Source: a virus. From it: a stretch of DNA of 50,118 nt. Position numbers and translations under genes: made by a program. The stretch is taken from IMG/VR virus record IMGVR_UViG_3300041964_000064, positions 1 to 50,118 of that record. One strand, written 5' to 3'. Under the pieces are notes generated by a model. The model did no database searches. It was given only the letters and a program-made list of their open reading frames with translations, and had not been told where the DNA came from. Numbering within the stretch: position 1 is the first letter of the stretch; every line of letters begins with the position of its first letter. Positions 9,402-18,698 of this stretch are shown here, one piece after another.

Positions 9402-10892
9402 CTACGCTCCAACGCCTGTCAATGTTTCAGCCAGCTTGCCAATCTGCACTCGGAACACGGTGATCCGAATTTGTCGCGCCGTTCCTGCTGGAACCACATA
9501 GACCTCAGCATTGACAATGCCAGCCTCTAGATCGGCGGCCTCCTGCATCGCGGCAGTGCAGCGCACCTTGTAGGCTTGGTCTGCCAAAACTCCATAGAGT
9601 GCATCGCCAGAATAGAAGCGGGCAACGACGCCCTCAATTAGGGTTTGCATCTGGAAGAAAAACAGCCCCCGCCCGCCGATCGCCTCAAACAGTTTGCCGC
9701 TAGCGTCTACGGTGTCTTGGATCGATTGCTCCAGACAGGACAGAATCACGCGGGTGTTGATGTGTCTAAAGTTGGTGTCAATCGATCGCGTCAGTGTGTC
9801 AAAGGCAATAAAGCCCACGCCCCGCTTGAACACAAACGGGTTGATCCGATTGGTTGCCAACAGGTCTAGATCGGCATTCGAGAGAACATGAACCAACGAC
9901 CCGATATCGCTGAGCGGATAGCGTCCGCCTGCTGGAGGCTGATGAATACCCTCGCTGGCATAGCGCGATAAAGCGATCGCTGTGGCGGCAACCGAGGGCG
10001 CAATCAGGTTTGCAGTTGCGTCTCGTAGGTAGGGATACCACGCCGCGCTATGACCTCGAATTGCGGTGGCCCCGACGAACTCAGTCACCGCTCTAGCAGC
10101 AGTGTTAATGATCGTGGGTGAACCTGGATCAATGTAGGCGTAGCAACCGAGCGATCGGGCTAGAGACTCGAGCGTGTTGGCGACGATGTTGCGCTCATAC
10201 ACAGTCGTCAGTTCATGGAAAGCGCGAGGACAGGTCAAAAAGCCCAGAGGCTCCGTCTGCAAAGTCGTCTCCAGCGCTTGGATGCCGTTGGTGTAATCCC
10301 AGTAGAACGGCGAGGCGGGAACGGCCACCGCTGCCGCTGTTAGGTCAGTTCCGGCAGTTGCAGTAAATGTCGTGGTGGAGCGCGATCGAATATAGAAGCG
10401 CGAATTGGTGTAGATTGGCGTTCCGCTTGCATTCAGTTCAGCGATCGCTTCTACCGCCGTGCCTACCGTGGCGTTGTTATTAATCGCCGTGATCAGGTTG
10501 GTGATAATGGTTGTCGCGGTGTCGCCACCCACTGCCGTGTAGGTGATGGCTGTACCGTTGATCGTGATTGTCTTTGCGCCTGCCGCAGTCCCCGTCACGG
10601 TCACAGTCGTCATTGGAGACGTTGCCATCCGAATGACAAACAAGCCCGATTTATAGTTGGCGAGGTAGCACTCGATCGAGTCGCGAGTGAGTTGGGTGAC
10701 CCCGGTAAACTGATTGGTTAGATCGTCCATACTGCCGATCGCGGTCGGCACTCCCACGGCGATCGTGGCAGAACTCGCAATCATCAATACGTAGCTGCGC
10801 TGATAGAGGGCGATCGCGGGTGGTGTGGGGCCAGCGGTTTGCTCTCCCACAAAGATCCCCGGACGGGGCGGCAAGGCAACTAGAGGCGGCAT
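9402..10892 (-). CDS. Contractile tail sheath protein
   Basis: 496 residues. The N-terminus PPRPGIFVGEQTAGPTPP.. and the C-terminal block (FEAIGGRGLFFFQMQTLIEG, YKVRCTAAMQEAADLEAG, IRITVFRVQIGKLAETL) are typical of phage tail sheath proteins. An inserted beta domain (residues ~95-200, TVTVTGTAAGAKTITINGT) is the exposed variable region seen in many sheaths. Read in a single frame, without indels. It polymerises around the tube and contracts on adsorption; its presence defines this as a myovirus-type particle. Confidence 0.92.
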   Translation of the reverse strand: MPPLVALPPRPGIFVGEQTAGPTPPAIALYQRSYVLMIASSATIAVGVPTAIGSMDDLTNQFTGVTQLTRDSIECYLANYKSGLFVIRMATSPMTTVTVTGTAAGAKTITINGTAITYTAVGGDTATTIITNLITAINNNATVGTAVEAIAELNASGTPIYTNSRFYIRSRSTTTFTATAGTDLTAAAVAVPASPFYWDYTNGIQALETTLQTEPLGFLTCPRAFHELTTVYERNIVANTLESLARSLGCYAYIDPGSPTIINTAARAVTEFVGATAIRGHSAAWYPYLRDATANLIAPSVAATAIALSRYASEGIHQPPAGGRYPLSDIGSLVHVLSNADLDLLATNRINPFVFKRGVGFIAFDTLTRSIDTNFRHINTRVILSCLEQSIQDTVDASGKLFEAIGGRGLFFFQMQTLIEGVVARFYSGDALYGVLADQAYKVRCTAAMQEAADLEAGIVNAEVYVVPAGTARQIRITVFRVQIGKLAETLTGVGA

Positions 10893-10899
10893 AGGCGGA

Positions 10900-11472
10900 T
10901 TACTCCAAATCGATTAAAACTTCGAGATCTTTGGTCGAGACAGGCGGCGGCTCACCCAACAGTGCAACAGGCGATCGAAACACACCCAGCCGCAGGCGCA
11001 ACACTCCCACCGGATCAAACGGCGGCAGAGTTGGGACGGAAGTATGGCGCGTCAAAATCTCATAGCGGGCGCGATAGCGATAGGCAGTGCCGCGATCGCT
11101 GCGTACGGCAATTGGAGCGTCATCCGTAACGCGAAACCCCGACAGCACATCGGGCAGATCGGGTCGAAAGCCATTAATCGCACTGACGATCGCCTCTAGC
11201 AGAATCAAAGCTTTGCGGTAGTCGCGCTGCAAGTCGATCACATCCACATAGGACGCGAAGATCATCGTGCGCGTCTGCGTCAATATCTCAGTCATTCGGG
11301 CTGTGGGCGCGTCCTCTTCGTAGCGCGACCCCTCATAGGCCACCGAATAGCTGTTGGCGACATTGGGTAAAGCGTCGTCGTGACCGCCCAAGGCTGAGCG
11401 ATCGTATGCCATCTCCTGCAATGGCTCGATCCGGGCTTCCAGTGATTGCTGAACTTGCAGCGGAGTTACCAC
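10900..11472 (-). CDS. Mu gp37-like tail completion protein (DUF1834-like)
   Basis: 190 residues from a GTG that overlaps the stop of the gp36-like gene. Features are YRKALILLEAIVSAINGFRPDLPDVLSGFRVTDD and a closing hydrophobic beta block LRLRLGVFRSP..DLEVLIDLE. Size, position immediately upstream of the sheath and downstream of the gp36-like gene fit the Mu gp37/DUF1834 family, likely a head-tail joining or tail terminator component. Assignment is mainly from gene order. Confidence 0.55.
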   Translation of the reverse strand: MVTPLQVQQSLEARIEPLQEMAYDRSALGGHDDALPNVANSYSVAYEGSRYEEDAPTARMTEILTQTRTMIFASYVDVIDLQRDYRKALILLEAIVSAINGFRPDLPDVLSGFRVTDDAPIAVRSDRGTAYRYRARYEILTRHTSVPTLPPFDPVGVLRLRLGVFRSPVALLGEPPPVSTKDLEVLIDLE

Positions 11473-11945
11473 GGCAACCCCTCCGCCAGTGCGCCATAGC
11501 GGGCGGGTGGAACTTCATACAGAACGACTGCGATCGCTTCTTCTGCACCCGGATCGGTTACGCCGTCTGACCCGATCGCAGTGGCACTATTGCTGGTTAT
11601 TGCCCTCAGCCAACCGATCGCGCTGTCGTATTTCTTTTGCTCTGGTTCTGTCGAAGAGTCCAACAGATAGCGGGCAATATTGGCGCTGTGGATGCGCAAT
11701 GCAGTTAATAATGTTGGGTTTGTGATTGGCAGGGCGTACTTTAGCGCTAGCCAACCATCACAGATCCCGATCGCCCCATCGATCGCAGATTGCAGCCGCG
11801 CCATATCGATCGAAAAAGCACCGGGCGCTCGGAGGTTTGTCACCTCAACAAGCTCCGTCTCTTCAAATAGATCGCGCATGACTTGAACGTCTAAATAGGG
11901 CACAATTAGCGAATTTCTATACTCAATAAGAACGGATGTTCTCAC
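11466..11945 (-). CDS. Mu gp36-like head-tail connector (DUF1320-like)
   Basis: The core LQSAIDGAIGICDGWLALKY, LPITNPTLLTALRIHSANIARYLL and KKYDSAIGWLRAI matches DUF1320 proteins (Ai..A...id.yL..rY.lP....P.lL......iA.Y.L). Translation can begin at the GTG at 11945, but family length suggests a later GTG or ATG (about 11903 or 11879). It starts the - strand unit opposite the HTH gene and is coupled to the gp37-like gene downstream. Confidence 0.65.
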   Translation of the reverse strand: MRTSVLIEYRNSLIVPYLDVQVMRDLFEETELVEVTNLRAPGAFSIDMARLQSAIDGAIGICDGWLALKYALPITNPTLLTALRIHSANIARYLLDSSTEPEQKKYDSAIGWLRAITSNSATAIGSDGVTDPGAEEAIAVVLYEVPPARYGALAEGLPW

Positions 11946-12000
11946 TCTGATCGATTCGCCCTTAGAATCAATTCAAATCGTCGAAATTCGCTTCACTCTT
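11946..12000. promoter_or_regulatory. Divergent promoter gap with two TTCGC half-sites
   Basis: This 55-bp gap separates the gp36-like gene (-) from the HTH gene (+). It contains GATTCGCCCTTAG (11953-11965) and AAATTCGCTTCA (11984-11995), related to elements in other divergent gaps of this window. No clear -35/-10 pair could be chosen. Confidence 0.35.
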
Positions 12001-12861
12001 ATGATTTCTGCCATCTCTGCCGCCGTCCTGTTGATGGACGAAACCGAAGCCCGCAACTGCGTCGATTCCATCAAGAACTGTTTGGAATCCGCCCGATCGC
12101 TGCTCTTAGATTTGGAGGAAAGAGAAGGATGGCGAGCGTTAGGTTATAGCAGTTGGCGCGAATGTGTGACGGCTGAATTTGAGCAGACAGAGTCTTACCT
12201 CTATCGGGAATTAACTGCTGCCAAAATTGAAAGAGAAATTTCGCCAATTGGCGAAATTGGATTGATTCGAGAATCCCATCTGCGCCCACTATCGCTTGTG
12301 CCATCCGACGATCGCAAAGCAGTCTGGCAACAGGCAAATGATGCCGTCCCTGAAGGTGGAAAACTCACCTATCGCGAAGTCAAAACCGCAGTTGACATCT
12401 ATCGCGATCGGGTGGCAGATGAAGAGTTAGCAAACAACCCAGAACCGATCGAGCCAACTGTGATTTCAAGCGATCGCGCTGACACCGAAGAAGATCGTCG
12501 GATCACCATTCAGCAACAAATTGGGCAACGCATTTTAGAGCGTAGAACTTATCTGGAAATGTCACGCCGCGATCTTGCCAAAGCGATCGGGCTGGGTTAT
12601 GACCATCACTGGCTACAGCGTGTCGAAATGTTGGGGCAAGAAGTGCCGATCTATGTGCTGCCACGCCTCAACCGTGCCCTGCAAATTCCGGCTAATCAAC
12701 CTTACGCCCTGCTCGGTTTGGTAGTAGTGCCGAAGCGGTTGCCCCAGTATTGGGGTTCGATCGATCTGAGCTTGAATCAACACTGCAGAAACGGCATCGA
12801 GATCGACCCTTCAGAACTCACTTATGCGATCGCCCGCGACACCAAATTTAACCTACTCTAG
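12001..12861 (+). CDS. ParB-like / XRE-HTH DNA-binding regulator
   Basis: 286 residues. The N-terminal half has GWRALGYSSWRECVTAEF, the LYRELTAAKIEREI helix pair and LIRESHLRPLSLVPSD, a block common to ParB-like DNA-binding proteins of cyanobacterial mobile elements. Residues ~172-225 (IGQRILERRTYLEMSRRDLAKAIGL...LPRLNRALQIP) form an XRE-type helix-turn-helix. A 22-bp perfect palindrome centred on CCAATTGG lies inside the coding region (12237-12258), with the same 18-bp core found upstream of the baseplate hub gene. It is a lone + strand gene inside a - strand structural block, transcribed divergently from the tail genes. A repressor or late-gene regulator is a reasonable inference. Confidence 0.65.
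   Translation: MISAISAAVLLMDETEARNCVDSIKNCLESARSLLLDLEEREGWRALGYSSWRECVTAEFEQTESYLYRELTAAKIEREISPIGEIGLIRESHLRPLSLVPSDDRKAVWQQANDAVPEGGKLTYREVKTAVDIYRDRVADEELANNPEPIEPTVISSDRADTEEDRRITIQQQIGQRILERRTYLEMSRRDLAKAIGLGYDHHWLQRVEMLGQEVPIYVLPRLNRALQIPANQPYALLGLVVVPKRLPQYWGSIDLSLNQHCRNGIEIDPSELTYAIARDTKFNLL
12237..12258. promoter_or_regulatory. 22-bp perfect palindrome, possible operator within regulator gene
   Basis: Both arms match perfectly around CCAATTGG; the inner 18 bp are TTTCGCCAATTGGCGAAA, identical to the site at 28828-28845. It encodes part of REISPIGEIG, so protein constraint cannot be excluded. Confidence 0.45.
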
Positions 12862-13364
12862 CGGCGAAAGAGGCGACCCACGATCGGCAGTCGATCGACC
12901 TCTCCTTGCACAAATCGCCAAATGTGGGATTGAGATAAGCTTCGGTTGCCTGCCGCAGTCGATCGCCTGTTTGCCCGCGCTCAATATCGTCGGAATCTGG
13001 CACAAACTGCCGCCGCTCTTGATTGCGGCTTTTGCTGTTGTGCAGTGCCATGTATTGTTTCGTACTGATCACGGTGATCGGTCGTGCCCTGTGTGACTAC
13101 TCTGATGCCGCGCTTGCCCTCGCTCGATCGCTGCAAAATGGGAGCCGAAGAAAAACCCTGACGACGACGATCGCGCAGGGTTGAGGGAGCAAGAGCAGCC
13201 CAAGGAGATCCATCAGGAGCAGCTTCACGAGTAAAGCTAGTTTCGATTTCATCTTCGACGATCGCTGCCCACTGCCGCACTAGAGCATCGGGACGCTGTA
13301 GCCTTCGCCGCAGTCGTCCTAAAACAGACTGCGCGACACGATCGTCTAGATCAATCTGAATCAC
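12858..13364 (-). CDS. Phage virion morphogenesis protein (Mu gpG / P2 gpS-like), frameshifted
   Basis: Start GTG 13364 (VIQIDLDDRVAQSVL), overlapping the end of the upstream gene. The segment IVEDEIETSFTREAAPDGSPW followed by AALAPSTLRDRRRQG..PILQRS is the signature of tail completion/virion morphogenesis proteins (..F..e..PdG.pW..Ls..T...r...g...iL). The frame then moves twice, through ISTKQYMALHNSKSRNQERRQFVPDSD and on to IWRFVQGEVDRLPIVGRLFRR, ending at TAG 12858-12860, where it meets the convergent HTH gene. Expected length about 165 residues. Role: tail-end or connector maturation. Confidence 0.7.
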
Positions 13365-13872
13365 CGCTTTTAGGCTTGCGTTCTGTCGGCTTTTCGATCG
13401 GCTTTTTGGAAACTAGCCCCTGTGGAGCAAGTAATCCGGCTTCATGCGGGGTCAGATCGATCGAGTCTCCGATCTGATATTCCTTGCCATCTTTTGAGAA
13501 TGGCTGCTCAACCGTGTGCGGGGTGGACATTAGATCGTGACTCCAAGCGAGAATCTCAGTCCACTTTTGCTTGCCGACGATTACCCGCGCTTCTTCTAGC
13601 GAGGTGATCGGACGTGCCTGCACCAGCTTCAAGGCGATCGATTGACTAAGACCCATCTTGAGCAAATCTGCTTCTAGGGCTTCGTTCAAGTTCACAAGCG
13701 GGGTGTCAGGCGTTGCGACAAGCCGCTGCTCTAGCGACGATTTGCGGACGGCAGTCGGCATTGCTTGCGCTTGCTTCTCGGTCAGTTCGATGCTTTCGCC
13801 AACTTGATAGGTGACACCATCAGCAAAGACAGGTGACATCACTTCGTAAGACTGCTTCAATTCTTCTGGCAT
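13351..13872 (-). CDS. Mu gp35-position protein with duplicated motif
   Basis: 173 residues with an internal duplication: VFADGVTYQVGESIELTEKQA near the start and FSKDGKEYQIGDSIDLTPHEA near the end. Between them ALEADLLKMGLSQSIALKLVQARPITSLEEARVIVGKQKW resembles a helix-hairpin-helix. The C-terminus is Lys/Pro-rich. It lies between the major capsid and the gpG-like gene, the place of Mu gp35. Function unknown; a capsid- or DNA-contacting role is only inferred from the HhH-like middle. Confidence 0.55.
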   Translation of the reverse strand: MPEELKQSYEVMSPVFADGVTYQVGESIELTEKQAQAMPTAVRKSSLEQRLVATPDTPLVNLNEALEADLLKMGLSQSIALKLVQARPITSLEEARVIVGKQKWTEILAWSHDLMSTPHTVEQPFSKDGKEYQIGDSIDLTPHEAGLLAPQGLVSKKPIEKPTERKPKSGDSD

Positions 13873-13935
13873 TTTCTTGTCTCCTACTAGACTGCGTTTT
13901 CGATTAAGTAGCCGTGCGTGAATAGACCCGAATCA

Positions 13936-14880
13936 TCAACCCCGGTATTGACCAAGGGCGCGATCGAAGTCCATTTTGTAGACGGTGGCAGAGCGATCGT
14001 TGTCGTAGTACGGATCGAACACTTGCGGGTTGCCGTCAATCACGAGCGTGTAGCCAAAGCTGGGGTCAATCTCAAAGTCAAGCGCAGCATTGGATCGATA
14101 GCTCAGCATCCCCGTTTCGATCGTCTCTTCCGGTACAGAAGCGAGAACCATGTGATTCCCAAATACGCGCTGCTTGGCACCGTTGCGCTTGACGATCGCA
14201 TTGCAGATCAGCATTTTGCGCAGCCCGTAGATGTTGGCGAGAACATCTAGCGTTAGCTGGTTTCTCAAGCCCGGAGACGTGCCAGTGCTTGTGAAGTTTT
14301 GAGAAAACTTGGTCGCTAGGGCATCGAAACACCAAGCGCCCCATGATCCCAATACTGGCATCGCTGCCACTGCCAAGCGCGATCGCGCTCAGCCAGTACG
14401 GATGATCGGGTCAGGGTCAACGTTGTTGAAGCGCGATCCGCCTGCTAGCGTGATCTTGTTCGAGGCAGCGTAGTTAGCAGGATTGGTGGCACGGTTTGCC
14501 GCTTCCACTTCGTGCATCAGTCCGCCGCGCTTCATCAGGGCACGAACGGCGCGACGACCCCAGTTGATCCGCAGGTTTTCAAACTCGCGACGACGCTTGT
14601 CAGGGACGCGATAGCTCAGACCCTTGGTGGTGAGTCGGAATGCGGGGCCACCGTCGATCCCTTCTTGGATCTCAGGGTAGGGCGTGTCGTCGGCGCGGTT
14701 GTCGTCTACTTCTTCATAGATCGAATCATCCCCTTTAGGAATTGTGCCGCCGTAAGTGGGGACAGGCACAAGCGGGAAGATCGATCGCATCACAAACTCA
14801 GGCTGTTTCGTTTCTTGCGCTAGCTGGGTGAGTACCAGATTCCCCTTAGCGCGTGTTGCTTCTAATGAAATGTCGAGCAT
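13936..14880 (-). CDS. Major capsid protein (frameshifted)
   Basis: The N-terminal 163 residues (MLDISLEATRAKGNLV; SIFPLVPVPTYGGTIPKGDDS; YRVPDKRRREFENLRINWGRR) have the usual start of HK97-fold capsids of Mu/P2-type phages. The frame breaks near 14395 (IIRTG to WLSAIALGSGSDASIG) and at GGGG near 14340 (to GAWCFDALATKFSQNF). It then runs through IYGLRKMLICNAIVKRN and ends FDPYYDNDRSATVYKMDFD at 13936. The repaired protein is about 313 residues. It follows the protease/scaffold and decoration genes, the standard head order. Confidence 0.85.
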
Positions 14881-14904
14881 GGCGGTTCCAGAATCGTTGA
14901 ATGG

Positions 14905-15276
14905 TTAGGGGTCGATCGAGCGGTCGTTATTAGCTAGGCAGAAGAACACTTCAATTAGCTGTCCGGCAGCAGTGGCAGTTTGACCGCGCTTAAACCGAGC
15001 GGCAACAGCGCCAGTGGTATAGGGAATCACACGACCTGATGCGTCACTGGCTAGCCGTGTTTCTGTACCATCGACCGCTGCGCCCGATTCCACCATTGCC
15101 GTGATGCCGTAGATCAAGCGACCGTTTTCGCCTGACTTGATCACGTGATCTGAAACGCCTTTAACTGCTGCGCCTGCGGTTGCAGTCTGATCATTCCAGC
15201 CGACAAAGCGCTTCATCGGAATGTCAGCCGCCGCTTGGATGGTGATCGTTTGGGTTCCGGTTTGCTGAGAACTCAT
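14905..15276 (-). CDS. Capsid decoration/stabilising protein (DUF2190-like)
   Basis: 123 residues: ITIQAAADIPMKRFVGWNDQTATAGAAVKGVSDH... then GQTATAAGQLIEVFF. The pattern of an Ala/Gly-rich beta protein with 'rfVg....ta.aga...GVs' fits DUF2190-type head decoration proteins, usually found between protease and capsid genes as here. A clean single frame 24 bases ahead of the capsid ATG. Confidence 0.65.
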   Translation of the reverse strand: MSSQQTGTQTITIQAAADIPMKRFVGWNDQTATAGAAVKGVSDHVIKSGENGRLIYGITAMVESGAAVDGTETRLASDASGRVIPYTTGAVAARFKRGQTATAAGQLIEVFFCLANNDRSIDP

Positions 15277-15288
15277 AATTTTTTACTC

Positions 15289-16539
15289 CTAGAGAACAAT
15301 GCCGATCGCATCCATGGCTTCGGCGTAGCTAAGGTTGTCTGATTTCATCCGGGCGCGAATTTGGCGATCGAGTTTGATCGACTCTGGGCTAGCCCCATCC
15401 AAATGACGCGACTCGATCTCGCTCTCCGCGAATGAATCAGGTGCATCCCCCGGTCGGGTCGGCATGTCGCCAACTGAGACGATCGGCTTGCGGGCGTCAA
15501 GTTGCTGGAGATAGCGATCGCGCGGTGTGGCACTGTTGCCTTCAGCAAATTCGACCTGACTGGAGTGGTCGATCGCCAGCGCTAGTTCGATAATTTCGGC
15601 TTTTTCTGTGCGGGCAATCTTGCGATCGTGACGAGCTTTTCAGCAAAGGCATTGACGCGATCGCGTTCGCGTTCCAGCGTGAGAGCATTGTTTTTGTCGC
15701 GCTCAGCTTGCAGTTGTTGGCGCAAGTCTTCTAACTCGGTTGAGTTGGTGGCTTCTGTTTCTGTAGTCATTTCAGAGTAGTAGGGAGAGAGTGAGGACAG
15801 CGGCATCTCGATCGCTTGCAGACGACGCATGACCTCATCTGCAAACAGGCGAAAATCTTCGTAAGGGAATGAGGGCTGAGCGTTGCGAATTAGCTCGATC
15901 GCGTAGGGCGAAATCTGCTGATCGGCTTTTTCCACGCCATCAGACTCGATCAGGCGATCGCGCATTCGAGCAGAGCGTGTCAGCAATCGCGCCAAACACC
16001 ATCGAGCCTTCTGAGTGATCAGCAGCTTCGCCAAATTCGATCGTGATAAAGTCTTTGCCGTCATCATTGAAAACGTGATCAGCCATTCCCTTTGACCGCA
16101 GGCACACCCACATAGGCAACGTGGCGAATATTGAAGCGCCCAGGCGTGGGATTGTCGGGATGGTCGGGTGGATAGAGCGAGATCGATCGCTTCTTGTAGC
16201 GCCCAGCCGTCACAGCAGCGGCAAACTCAGGCTCTACTTGCCGATAGTCTCCACTCAGCCGATCGCTTTGGCGGTAAGCCTTACTCAGCCATCCGTAGGC
16301 AGTATTGCTGTCATGCCCAATTAAGATCGGGGCGTCGTGTTCTTTCCAGCAATTTCGTTGTATGCGGTGGCAGCTTCTTCGAGTTCTGCCTGCGTCCACT
16401 CTTTTTGCCGCCCTAGCGAATCCCGCCTAACTCCTGCCTTAAACAGTTCTATCCCTTGCAGATCGACGGGTTCGCCTGCAAGGGCAGCAAGCGCAGCTTT
16501 TTGGGCTGCGGTGGGTTTGTTGGGAGCAGCTACAACCAT
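15289..16539 (-). CDS. Prohead protease/scaffold (Mu gpI-like), several frameshifts
   Basis: The gene starts at ATG 16537-16539 (MVVAAPNKPTAAQKAALAAL) and ends at TAG 15289-15291. Sections occur in successive frames: RDSLGRQKEWTQAELEEAATAYNEI; APILIGHDSNTAYGWLSKAY (Mu-I protease-like start with conserved H); FAAAVTAGRYKKRSISLYPP (conserved S); HVFNDDGKDFITIEFGEA; RDRLIESDGVEKADQQISP; coiled coil EDLRQQLQAERDKNNALTLERE (scaffold); and a C-terminal LDARKPIVSVGDMP...RQIRARMKSDNLSYAEAMD. About 415 residues when repaired. It should degrade itself and the scaffold during head maturation. H and S are candidate catalytic residues only by analogy with Mu I. Confidence 0.75.
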
Positions 16540-16625
16540 TAGTTAGCGAAAACGGCGAACTGTCCTCAAGGTAGGAGGGCGATCGCGTCGACCATAAATA
16601 AAATCAATGGATTTCGCTTAAAACA
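16540..16625. promoter_or_regulatory. Divergent promoter gap between protease and terminase
   Basis: It contains TTAGCGAAAACGGCGAAC (16543-16560) next to the protease start and GATTTCGCTTA (16610-16620) just before the terminase start, both related to the elements in other divergent gaps. AGGTAGGAGGGC near 16569 is purine-rich but too far from the terminase GTG to be its RBS. Confidence 0.4.
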
Positions 16626-17165
16626 GTGCCACGTCACACCTTACTCACTCCTGCCATTCAAAAGTCGATCGTCTCTTCCCTCAAGAAGGGCAGCAGTTTT
16701 AAGGATGCCTGCCTGATGGCAGGTGTAGCAGAAGGGACGGGACGCGAGTGGCTATCTAGAGGCTTGGGGACGCACAGCGATCGACCCGATTATGCAGTGT
16801 TTGCAGAGTTTGCAGAGGCTATAAAAAAGGCGGAATTTGAGTTTAAGCAGGATGCAATCGCCAACATCTCCAAAGCTGCGAAGGGTTCAAAGTCTGTGCG
16901 GGTCAAAGAAGGGGTCGATCGAAACGGCGAACCAATCATTGAAACTTCGACCGAGACGCGATCGAGTTGGCAGGCGGCAGCGTGGCTTTTAGAGCGCAAA
17001 TACCCGCAAGAGTGGGGGGCGAAGCGAATGACAGAACTCGAAGCCCTCAAGGTCTTGGCTGATGCGGGCTGGATTCCACAAGCAGTAGTAGAGGCGGCGA
17101 TCGATGGGTTTAGCGATACTAGAACGCGGGTTCAAGCAAGCCTTAGTGCATTGTCAGAAGAGTGA
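16626..17165 (+). CDS. Terminase small subunit-like protein
   Basis: 179 residues from GTG 16626. The start TPAIQKSIVSSLKKGSSFKDACLMAGVAEGTGREWLSRG is a homeodomain-like HTH typical of small terminases/phage 'transposase-like' DNA-binding subunits. The middle (FAEAIKKAEFEFKQDAIANISKAAKGS..WQAAAWLLERKYPQEWG) matches the usual 'W.a..W.LERr.P..wg' ending. It overlaps the large subunit start. Role: recognise the packaging site and load the motor. Confidence 0.8.
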   Translation: MPRHTLLTPAIQKSIVSSLKKGSSFKDACLMAGVAEGTGREWLSRGLGTHSDRPDYAVFAEFAEAIKKAEFEFKQDAIANISKAAKGSKSVRVKEGVDRNGEPIIETSTETRSSWQAAAWLLERKYPQEWGAKRMTELEALKVLADAGWIPQAVVEAAIDGFSDTRTRVQASLSALSEE

Positions 17166-18622
17166 ACTCCAGCAAGAAGATCTGCTCAAGGTAAACGACG
17201 AGATTCCCGAAGAGTTTGAAGACTTTGCAAAAGGTGTCTTCATCCGATCGGGCTTAGAAATGGTTCCATTCATCCCCTACGACTACCAGCTAACGCTAGA
17301 CAAGCTGATAGACACTCATCGCGGCGTAGTTATTACTAAAACTCGCCAGATGGGGCTAACCGAGTACATTGCCTGTAAGTTCTTGCACAAAGCGGCTAGG
17401 TTTCGAGGCTATCTAGCGCTTGTATTCTCTAAAAATCAAAAAGACACGCGCAACATTGCCCGCCGTATTCGGATGATGGCAAACACTCATCCCAAGATCA
17501 GGCTAGCTGGCAGCAGTTTGGAAGACTTGAGCTTGATTGACGGGGGGCGCATTGTTTTTCTCACCTCAACCCCTAACGCCGGACGGGGTTTTGAGTCTGT
17601 CTCAGACATCCTTTACGATGAATGCGCCTTTGTGGACTCGATCGAGGAGATCTACGGTGCTGCTTCACCTTCGCAGCGAATGCTAGGCAGCGCAGCCCGC
17701 ACTATCTTGCTGAGTACGCCAGATTCGCAGTCTGGTTTTTACTGAATCAGCTAAATTCCGGCAATGGCGATCGCAATCTGCTGGAAACCTGCCGACTCAT
17801 GCGGGAAGAGTTGATCGATCCGGTACAGCACTGGACAGCAGCAAATGGCTGGGCGAAGTTCATCGTTCACTTTAAGGCGCATCCAATCTATCGATCGATC
17901 CCTCACTTCTTAGATCAGGTTCGAGAGCAAGACGGACTAACCGAGGCTCGATTACAGCGAGAGTACAACTTAGGCTTTGATGACGCTAGCAACCAGCTTT
18001 TGCTCAAAATCTCATTGTCAATGCTTCGATCGGGGAATGGCAGGAGCCTACATTTGGTCGCAACTACCTGATCTCGATCGATCCATCCTTTGGCGGTGCT
18101 GACTACTTCCAGATTCAGGTGTGGGACATCACCGATCTGGCTGTGACCTCGCTTGCAGCAGAATGGCGCAGTCATCACAAAGGGAAAGACTATTATTTGC
18201 AAGCCTGCTACGACCATGTCGATCGATACAATCCTGCACTGTTGGCGATCGAGGTCAACTCAGGCGGCACATTGTACGCCCAAGCGATCGCATCTGAACG
18301 TCCTGCATTGCGAGTAGAAACAGTCAATCACAGCAATATGAGCAAGCTGGTCAACACTGATCGCTTGGTACTCATGCACGAACGCAGTCAGATTGTCTAT
18401 CCTGCCGACTCCACCTTAGCCAAAGAACTGCCGCTGTTTGTGGAAGAAGTTGCTAACAAAATCCGCACTAGACACGCTGAAAGTGGAGCAACTGACGATG
18501 CAGTAATGGCAGCAGCAGTGATGACGGCATGGATCGAGGAAGCCCGATCGCTGTTCTCTGTCTCTTATTCAGCAGCAGGCGTGAGCAGCAACCCCGCATG
18601 GAAAGTTGCCCAAAGTCTGTAA
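17146..18622 (+). CDS. Terminase large subunit (two homopolymer frameshifts)
   Basis: Best start is GTG 17146 (VHCQKSELQQEDLL), inside the end of the small subunit. ATPase motifs: VVITKTRQMGLTEYIACKF (Walker-A-like), ILYDECAFV (Walker B) and LLSTPDSQSGF (motif III). Adding one T to T5 at 17736-17740 and one to T4 at 17998-18001 gives an unbroken protein. It continues FLLNQLNSGNGDRNL, then the nuclease domain YLISIDPSFGGADYF, LLAIEVNSGG and ESGATDDAVMAAA (acidic RNase-H-like site). About 492 residues, normal for the family. It powers DNA packaging and cuts the genome. Confidence 0.9.
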
Positions 18623-18698
18623 GCGAATATCGCCCGATCGCCCCCACAGTAACGCCGTGATTCCTACCGTGATTGCAGTCACCCCATTGCGTTAAGCT